Assembly: GCA_903943975.1 (NCBI GenBank) | Contig: CAJAQB010000014.1 | Coordinates: forward strand, 1 to 64,000 | Direction: 5' to 3' | Source of the DNA: Synechococcus lacustris | GTDB taxonomy: Bacteria; Cyanobacteriota; Cyanobacteriia; PCC-6307; Cyanobiaceae | DNA: 64,000 bases | Part shown: piece by piece, positions 59,123 to 64,000 of the stretch | How positions within the stretch are numbered: position 1 is the first letter of the stretch | Layout of the letters: the number at the start of each line of letters is the position of its first letter | Translations under genes and position numbers: made by a program | Notes under the pieces: generated by a model | Told to the model about the DNA's origin: nothing | The model's database searches: none | What the model saw: the letters and a program-made list of their open reading frames with translations, nothing else

Positions 59123-59590
59123 ATGCAGATGAATCAACAGGAATTACAGGCCCTGCTTGAGTTTCTCTCCAGCAGTGATATTCAGGAGCTCAAGCTCGAA
59201 GGCGACGACTTTCGACTTGAGGTGCGACGTAATTTGCCCGGCCCGGCGCCGGTGTTGATGGCGGCTGCCCCGCAGCAACTGGCGGCGGCCCAGCCCCAGG
59301 CTGCCCCCTTGGCCCCACCGCCGCCGGCCGCCGCCGCGGCCCGCAGTGACCTCGTGGACGTGCTCGCTCCGATGGTGGGTATTTTCTACCGGGCTCCGGC
59401 CCCAGGGGAGGCGCCATTTGTGGAGCTGGGCAACCGGATCAGCGTTGGTCAAACCATCTGCATCCTTGAGGCGATGAAGTTGATGAATGAGCTGGAGGCT
59501 GAGCTCTCCGGTGAGGTGGTGGAAATTCTTGTGGAGAATGGCACCCCCGTGGAATACAACCAGGTGCTGATGCGGCTGCGCACCTCCTGA
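59123..59590 (+). CDS. accB: biotin carboxyl carrier protein of acetyl-CoA carboxylase
   Basis: AccB carries biotin between the carboxylase and transferase halves of acetyl-CoA carboxylase for fatty acid synthesis. The 155-residue protein has an N-terminal helical part with DFRLEVRRN, a long Ala/Pro linker, and the biotinyl domain with the lysine in ILEAMKLMNELEAE. A second ATG (59129) is an alternative start. The gene follows efp by 4 bases, an order common in many bacteria. Confidence 0.96.
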   Translation: MQMNQQELQALLEFLSSSDIQELKLEGDDFRLEVRRNLPGPAPVLMAAAPQQLAAAQPQAAPLAPPPPAAAAARSDLVDVLAPMVGIFYRAPAPGEAPFVELGNRISVGQTICILEAMKLMNELEAELSGEVVEILVENGTPVEYNQVLMRLRTS

Positions 59591-59608
59591 GTTCAGTACT
59601 GCTTGAGT

Positions 59609-60607
59609 TCAGCCCAGTTCCAGGGCTGTTTCCAGGGCGGCCACCATGCTGTCGGCCCTGGCGCTGCCATGGCCGGCGCGATCGAAGCCGGTGCCGTGGT
59701 CTGGGGAGGTACGCAGAAACGGCAGGCCCAGGGTGGTGTTTACCGCCTGGTCAAAGGCCAGCAACTTCACGGGGATCAGCCCTTGGTCGTGGTACATGGC
59801 CAGATAGCCATGGGGCGCCTGGGCGGCGGCGCTGGGCTCCCGCCAGGCCTGGGCGGCCCCGAGCCAGCAGCTGTCGGGGGGTAGGGGCCCCTCGAGGCTG
59901 AGCTGCGGCCGCCGCCGCCGTTGCTCGGCCAGCAGCGGTTCGATCCAGTCCTGTTCCTCCTGGCCCAGTTGCCCCGCTTCGCCGGCGTGGGGGTTTAGGC
60001 CTGCCACCACTAGCCGGGGGGCGGCCGTGAAGCGTTGGCAGAAGTCGATAAGTTGCTGCAGGCGCCGCTCCAGCAGCTCGCCGTTAAGGGCGCCGGGCAC
60101 CTGGGCCAGGGGCAGGTGGGTGGTGGCCAGCAGGGTGTTGAAGCGCCACTGGCTGTGGGGGGAGCGGGCCGTGAATAACATCGCCACATCTTTGGCGCCG
60201 CAGAGTTCGGCCAGCCGCTCCGTTTGACCTGGGTAGGGATGGCCCGCCTGGTGCCAGGCCACTTTGGCGATCGGGGCGGTGGTGAGGGCCCCACAGCGGC
60301 CGTCCAGCACGGTTGCCACGGCGGCGCTGAGCCAATGGAAGCTGGCGGCCCCACTGCGGGCGGAGGCCACCCCGGGTTCAATGCTGGCCCCCAGGGGTAG
60401 GTCGAGGATTTCCAGCTCGCTGGGGTTGGCCAGGGGTGTGGCTGTGCGCTGCAACAGTTGCCCGTAGCTTTGCTGCAACCAGTGGCGACAGCCCACCAGC
60501 AGGGGGTTGAAGCTTGGATCCAAGCGCTGGAGTTGGGCGATGGCCTTGAGGGTTACTTCGGCGCCGATGCCTGCCGGATCCCCCAGGGCGATGGCGAGTC
60601 GTGGCAA
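59609..60607 (-). CDS. pdxA: 4-hydroxythreonine-4-phosphate dehydrogenase
   Basis: PdxA oxidises 4-phosphohydroxythreonine in pyridoxal phosphate synthesis. The 332-residue protein starts at TTG 60607 (MPRLAIALGDPAGIGAEVTLKA). TTAPIAKVAWHQAGHPYPGQTE is the zinc-binding signature, and NPHAGEAGQLGQEE and YHDQGLIPVKLL follow. The length is standard. Cyanobacteria often use the DXP-dependent PdxJ route with PdxA; the partner is not here. It is convergent with accB. The hypothetical gene upstream on the same strand ends 4 bases before its start. Confidence 0.93.
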   Translation of the reverse strand: MPRLAIALGDPAGIGAEVTLKAIAQLQRLDPSFNPLLVGCRHWLQQSYGQLLQRTATPLANPSELEILDLPLGASIEPGVASARSGAASFHWLSAAVATVLDGRCGALTTAPIAKVAWHQAGHPYPGQTERLAELCGAKDVAMLFTARSPHSQWRFNTLLATTHLPLAQVPGALNGELLERRLQQLIDFCQRFTAAPRLVVAGLNPHAGEAGQLGQEEQDWIEPLLAEQRRRRPQLSLEGPLPPDSCWLGAAQAWREPSAAAQAPHGYLAMYHDQGLIPVKLLAFDQAVNTTLGLPFLRTSPDHGTGFDRAGHGSARADSMVAALETALELG

Positions 60608-60611
60608 GGGT

Positions 60612-60953
60612 TCAGGCCAGCGCCATGGGGCTGTCTACTTCCACTCCGGGCAGGGCTGTGAACAGATTGACCAGTTGTTTAAAGGTGTCGAGACAACGGT
60701 TGTTGCCACTGCCGGCGATCGCCTCGTTGCTCACCACACACTGCAGTTCAGCTCGACCATCCCCGCTGCGGTTTTGGTCGAGCACCACCACCACCCGATC
60801 CCGCAGGCGTTTGCTTGGTTTCATGTCGATCAGGCTCACCGACTCGCCAAGGGCGGAGCGGAGCTTGAAACCTTCGCTTTCAAGCGCTTTCGTGGCCAAG
60901 GGCAGGAGCATCGCCCCATCCTGGGTTCGGGAGAAGCACTCGTAACGGGCCAT
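60612..60953 (-). CDS. conserved-looking small protein of unknown function
   Basis: The start was set at ATG 60953 (MARYECFSRTQDGAMLLPLATKAL), giving 113 residues; the frame is open to 61025 with 24 further codons of weaker character. It looks soluble, with alternating strand and helix patterns (GESVSLIDMKPSKRLRDRVVVVLDQ). I recognise no family. It ends 4 bases before pdxA and is likely in the same message. It may be limited to cyanobacteria. Confidence 0.6.
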   Translation of the reverse strand: MARYECFSRTQDGAMLLPLATKALESEGFKLRSALGESVSLIDMKPSKRLRDRVVVVLDQNRSGDGRAELQCVVSNEAIAGSGNNRCLDTFKQLVNLFTALPGVEVDSPMALA

Positions 60954-61058
60954 CAATCCAATCCAGCCGAGGGGCAGAGTTAACTCGATGCCGTTTAAGA
61001 AAGCACCCCTAGGTCCTTGATCCAAGTCACCTGAGGATCACTTCCCCTTCTGGTATCC

Positions 61059-61214
61059 ATGCTACGTCTGTTGTTGTTGGCTCTGCTGCTTCTCGGTTTC
61101 GGTGTGGGCCTGCAGCGGGGTTGGTTGGAGATCCGCTGGGATCGGCTCGGGCTGGAACTGCAGCGCTCCATTAGCCCTGGTTCCCCCAGCCCGGCAGCTG
61201 CTCCTCAACGCTGA
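61059..61214 (+). CDS. small membrane-anchored protein, function unknown
   Basis: The ATG at 61059 gives a 51-residue protein: a hydrophobic start (LLLLALLLLGFGVGLQ), then WLEIRWDRLGLELQ and a Ser/Pro/Ala tail. It overlaps the 3' end of the epimerase gene by 44 bases on the opposite strand. A single N-terminal membrane helix suggests an anchored protein. I recognise no family; length and codon pattern make it plausible but not certain. Confidence 0.5.
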   Translation: MLRLLLLALLLLGFGVGLQRGWLEIRWDRLGLELQRSISPGSPSPAAAPQR

Positions 61215-62091
61215 GACAGGCCCTTAACCCCTCTCTGTAGCTGGGGTAGAGCAGCCGATAGCCCAGCCCTTCGGTGAGAAGTTGGTTGCTCACTCGTCGG
61301 TTCTCCTGCCAGAAACTCAACGCCATTGGGCTGAGCTGGGGGGCGATCGCCTCGAAGTTCTGGCAGGGGGGCAGGGGGCACTGCAGCAAATGGGCGGCAA
61401 AGCCCAGCAGTTCGCTGCTGGGGGCGGGCTGCTGGTCCACCAGGTTCAGCAGCGGCGGCCGTTGGTTGGGGGGTAGCGCCAGGCAATGGAGCAGGGCGCC
61501 CACGATGTCGTCCCGATGGATGCGACCAAACACCTGGCCGGCTTTGTGGATCAGGCGCGCCTCCCCCCGCCGCAGGCTCAGCAGGGGATTGCGGCCGGGG
61601 CCGTAGATGCCGGGCAGGCGGAATATTTGCAGGGGCAGGCCGCTGGCTTGCCAGGCCTGCTCACAGGCCAGCCGGGCGGCGCTGCGCCGTTGCAGGGGCG
61701 GGCCCACCGCGCTGGTTTCCGTGACCCAGCCCCCTTGGCGGTCCCCATAGACCCCGGTGCTGGAGAGGTAACCCACCCAGCGCAGTGGTAACTGCTGCAG
61801 CTGCTCCCCGAGGCTCTGCAGCACCGGGTCGTGGCCCTCTGGGTCTGGGGGAATGGTTACCAGCAGGTGGGTGGTGCCCGCCAGGGCGGCCGGGGGGGGC
61901 AGCAGGCCGCTGCGGCTGTCGAAAGTGAGGTCGTCGCTGCTGGGTTCCGGTTGGCGCCGGCTCACCCGCACGGAGCCGCCCAGGCGTCGCACGCTGGCGG
62001 CCAGGTGCTGGCCCGTGTAGCCGCCGCCCAGCACCAATAGCTGGCCTTGGGCCAGCTCCGCCGGCAGGGCCTTGACATCTAGCCCGGTCAT
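61171..62091 (-). CDS. NAD-dependent epimerase/dehydratase family protein
   Basis: The 306-residue protein has the Rossmann loop LLVLGGGYTGQHLAASVRRLG, a strand VGYLSSTGVYGDRQGGWV in the active region, and a proline-rich end. It resembles short-chain sugar-nucleotide epimerases. The canonical YxxxK lysine is not evident after VYG, so the catalytic assignment is uncertain. No sugar pathway genes lie beside it. The substrate cannot be predicted. Confidence 0.8.
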   Translation of the reverse strand: MTGLDVKALPAELAQGQLLVLGGGYTGQHLAASVRRLGGSVRVSRRQPEPSSDDLTFDSRSGLLPPPAALAGTTHLLVTIPPDPEGHDPVLQSLGEQLQQLPLRWVGYLSSTGVYGDRQGGWVTETSAVGPPLQRRSAARLACEQAWQASGLPLQIFRLPGIYGPGRNPLLSLRRGEARLIHKAGQVFGRIHRDDIVGALLHCLALPPNQRPPLLNLVDQQPAPSSELLGFAAHLLQCPLPPCQNFEAIAPQLSPMALSFWQENRRVSNQLLTEGLGYRLLYPSYREGLRACLSVEEQLPGWGNQG

Positions 62092-62127
62092 GAGTACATC
62101 TGTACTGTCTCGTAATCCCTGCCGCCC

Positions 62128-62295
62128 ATGGCCCCCCGTTCCTTGCCTGTCCAGCGACCCCGGCGGGCGCTGGTTATGCCCTCCATTCTCACGGCCCTGC
62201 TCGCCACCGCTGGCTTGCTATTGCCTGAGCAGCCCCAGCTGCAGCAGCAGATCTGTGAGCAGCACATCAACCCCGAAGCCTGCCGTGTTTGGTGA
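62128..62295 (+). CDS. small exported-looking protein with two cysteines
   Basis: The ATG at 62128 opens a 55-residue frame with a basic start (MAPRSLPVQRPRRALV), a hydrophobic segment (ILTALLATAGLLL) and the end QQICEQHINPEACRVW with two Cys. This resembles a short signal-anchored or exported protein. The CEQH...ACRVW ending looks like a conserved signature, but I recognise no family name. Its stop lies 4 bases from the end of the HNH gene on the opposite strand. Confidence 0.6.
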   Translation: MAPRSLPVQRPRRALVMPSILTALLATAGLLLPEQPQLQQQICEQHINPEACRVW

Positions 62296-62299
62296 GGCC

Positions 62300-62773
62300 T
62301 CAGGCCGCCTGCAGGCTCAGGTCCCCGGCCAGGGGAGGCAGGGTATTGGCTGGGTTCCGTTGTTCCATTCGCGACTGTTCTGATCGCGGTTGTTCTGCCC
62401 GCGGTTGTGCTGATCTTGTTTCCGCCTGGGCGGGGGTGGCCCATTGGAGCAGGCGCACCGCCAGGCGCAGGTCCCCATCCAGCCAGGCCCTGATCGCCAT
62501 GGCGCGGCGGGGGTCGTAGAAGCGCTGCCGGCGGTACCACTGGAAGGCATCGGCATCACTTTTGTGGCCGTTGCAGGAGAGGCAGGAGGGCACACAGTTC
62601 TCGGTCACGCTTAGGCCGCCGCGGCTGCGGGGTAACACGTGATCAATGGATTCGGAACCCCTGCCGCAATAAATGCAGGTGTGATGGGTGTGGCCGTGAA
62701 GCGATTGCCGCCAACGTCGGACTCGGAGCTTGGGACAGAGTTCCTCCAGGAACACCGCATCGCTCTCGTGCAT
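62300..62773 (-). CDS. HNH endonuclease family protein
   Basis: The start was set at ATG 62773 (MHESDAVFLEELCPKLRVRRW); the open frame to 62974 adds a basic Lys/Arg-rich segment with no homology. The core has CIYCGRGSESIDHVLPRSRGG, ENCVPSCLSCNGHKSD with the zinc cysteines, the HNH His and a QRFYDPRRAMAIRAWLDGDLRLA segment. The tail has repeated QPRxEQ-like units. HNH proteins of this form are widespread in picocyanobacteria; nicking or homing roles are possible but unproven. About 157 residues. Confidence 0.83.
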   Translation of the reverse strand: MHESDAVFLEELCPKLRVRRWRQSLHGHTHHTCIYCGRGSESIDHVLPRSRGGLSVTENCVPSCLSCNGHKSDADAFQWYRRQRFYDPRRAMAIRAWLDGDLRLAVRLLQWATPAQAETRSAQPRAEQPRSEQSRMEQRNPANTLPPLAGDLSLQAA

Positions 62774-62991
62774 CCGAAACCCCCGGATATGCGCCAAGTG
62801 TGAAGGGATCCAGGCCCCTGTCAATGTGTCGAAGGCTGCACTTCTGAATCTTTTCAGGGCTTTCTTAAATCTCCTGGTCTGGGGCCCTTTTAGCCCCTTG
62901 TGCCGGGCCTGGAAGGCTTTAGATTTGCCTTTCGCTCTGCAGCCCCCTGAAGCCTTCCCCCAACGGTCTTTCACTCACCGCCAGCGGCGAT

Positions 62992-64000
62992 GTGCTTTTC
63001 CGTTGCCCCTTTGATCCGGTCACCGTGGCGCAATTGCGGCGGATCCGGCCCAGGGGCCTCTGGCAAGCCCGCCTGCAGGGCTGGGTGTTCCCCTTTGAGG
63101 CGGTGCTGCGCCTGGTGGACTGCTTTGGTGAGCGTTTCCCCATCGACCCCAGCCTGCGGCAGTGGTGGCAGGCGGTGGATCAGCCCTTGCCGCCGCTGCC
63201 GCCCCACCGGCAACTGGTGAATGCTGCGGATCTGCAGACCCCCCTGCCCGATGGCCGGCAACTGCTCGCCCACCAGCGGGCGGGGGTGCGTTGGCTGCTG
63301 GCCCGCCGCGGGGCGCTGCTGGCCGATGAGATGGGGCTGGGCAAAACGCTCACGGCCCTGGCGGCGGCCCGGGCCCTGGTGCGGCTCACGGACTGCCGCC
63401 TGCTGGTGGTGGCGCCGGTGGGTCTCCATGACCATTGGCGGCGGGAGGCCCTGGCCCTGGAGTTGGCGCCCCAGCTGTTCAGTTGGGCCCGCCTGCCGGC
63501 GGAGCCACCCCCCGGCGGCTTGGTGCTGTTGGTGGATGAGGCCCATTTCGCCCAGAACCTCCAGGCCCGGCGCACGGCCGCCCTGCTGCGCCTGGCCCGC
63601 CACCCGCGGGTGCGGGCCGTGTGGCTCCTCAGCGGCACCCCCAGCAAAAACGGCCGCCCGATTCAGCTCCTGCCCCTGTTGATGGCCATTGGCCATCCCC
63701 TGGCCCGGGACCGCCGGGCCTACGAGGAATTGTTTTGTAACGGCCATTGGCGCCAGGCGGGTCAGCGGCAGGTGTGGGACTGCCAGGGGGCCAGCCGTCT
63801 CGATGAATTGGAACGGCTGTTGCGGCCCCAGCTGCTGCATCGGCGCAAGCACGATTGCCTCGATCTACCCCCCAAGTTGCGTTGTTTCCACCCGGTCACC
63901 CTGGCGGCGGCGGCAGAGCGGCAGTTCCAGCAGCTGTTAACGGAGCGGCTGGAGGCTTACCGCCGCCGGGCGGCGGCGGGGCTGGTGCGTTCCGACGCTG
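62992..64000 (+). CDS. SNF2-family DNA helicase (cut by window end)
   Basis: The frame opens after a stop at 62920 and runs past the window end. GTG 62992 (VLFRCPFDPVTVAQLRRIRPRG) is a likely start, since no ATG occurs; an ATT or CTG further upstream cannot be excluded. The N-terminal part (RGLWQARLQGWVFPFEAV) resembles the HARP-like region of SMARCAL1-type proteins. Helicase motifs follow: DEMGLGKTLTALAA (Walker A), LLVVAPVGLHDHW, LLVDEAHFAQN (DEAH) and LLSGTPSKNGRP. It probably remodels or unwinds DNA for repair. The C-terminal helicase half is missing. Confidence 0.85.
   Translation, partial: MLFRCPFDPVTVAQLRRIRPRGLWQARLQGWVFPFEAVLRLVDCFGERFPIDPSLRQWWQAVDQPLPPLPPHRQLVNAADLQTPLPDGRQLLAHQRAGVRWLLARRGALLADEMGLGKTLTALAAARALVRLTDCRLLVVAPVGLHDHWRREALALELAPQLFSWARLPAEPPPGGLVLLVDEAHFAQNLQARRTAALLRLARHPRVRAVWLLSGTPSKNGRPIQLLPLLMAIGHPLARDRRAYEELFCNGHWRQAGQRQVWDCQGASRLDELERLLRPQLLHRRKHDCLDLPPKLRCFHPVTLAAAAERQFQQLLTERLEAYRRRAAAGLVRSDA

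Noticed and set aside
62774-62974. N-terminal extension of the HNH protein
   Set aside because: The segment is a basic low-complexity stretch; conserved sequence begins at MHESDAVFLEEL.

Overview
The window is a stretch of cyanobacterial chromosome with high GC (about two thirds by eye). It almost certainly comes from a picocyanobacterium of the Synechococcus/Cyanobium/Prochlorococcus lineage. The evidence is gene content: a Tic20-like protein, DUF3134, an exported alpha-carbonic anhydrase, a sucrose-phosphate synthase, a CYP38/TLP40-type lumenal cyclophilin and gap2. Gene order points the same way: dnaN, PRC-barrel, purL, purF, gyrA-like, TPR, queG, HpsJ-like, DUF502, nusB, ftsY, rsbU-like, argH and an RNA-binding protein are the order I recall at the numbered start of marine picocyanobacterial genomes. 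All functions are assigned by reading the sequence; no database search was run.

Layout. 1-900 is a lower-GC scar with the end of a HicB-type antitoxin, a shard of a DNA methyltransferase, the tail of an MNT nucleotidyltransferase and a frameshifted hepT. 1015-9882 holds dnaK, aroE, a Tic20-like gene, rpsF with a structured leader, argG, mraY, purT and several small conserved genes. 9754-20916 holds a sucrose-phosphate synthase without its phosphatase domain, an exported DUF1400 hydrolase, an alpha-carbonic anhydrase, uvrA, recN, an ABC1/UbiB kinase and a stand-alone DUF1400 protein. thrC with a strong terminator precedes a 360-base non-coding stretch and dnaN, the best candidate for the replication origin. 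dnaN, a PRC-barrel gene, purL and purF follow as a tight forward cluster.

28273-29172 is the most unusual part: 900 AT-rich bases without a convincing gene. It holds a 17-bp direct repeat touching the purF stop, a degenerate 14-bp tandem array of 13 units, a perfect 17-bp inverted repeat, a 111-bp MITE-like element with terminal inverted repeats and a 4-bp target duplication, and a 7-bp tandem repeat beside the gyrA-like gene.

From 29173 on come a type IIA topoisomerase A subunit without a visible GyrA box, a TPR protein, queG, membrane proteins, nusB-ftsY, an RsbU-like phosphatase, argH, a glycine-rich RNA-binding protein, mscL, a Dus enzyme, a Tat-type MsrB, a flavoprotein, an acyltransferase with a C-terminal SGNH domain, and pilB-pilT-pilC. 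Then come the overlapping grpE-dnaJ-tusA-like-rsgA set, murC-murB-ybaB, gap2, thiL, a CYP38-like cyclophilin, efp-accB, pdxA, an NAD-epimerase-like gene, an HNH endonuclease and the start of an SNF2-family helicase cut by the window end.

Most genes serve core growth: purine, arginine, peptidoglycan and cofactor synthesis, protein folding, translation and replication. Cyanobacterial additions cover carbon uptake, osmolyte synthesis and photosystem assembly. Three short genes (8497-8643 minus, 61059-61214 plus, 62128-62295 plus) were found by direct reading.
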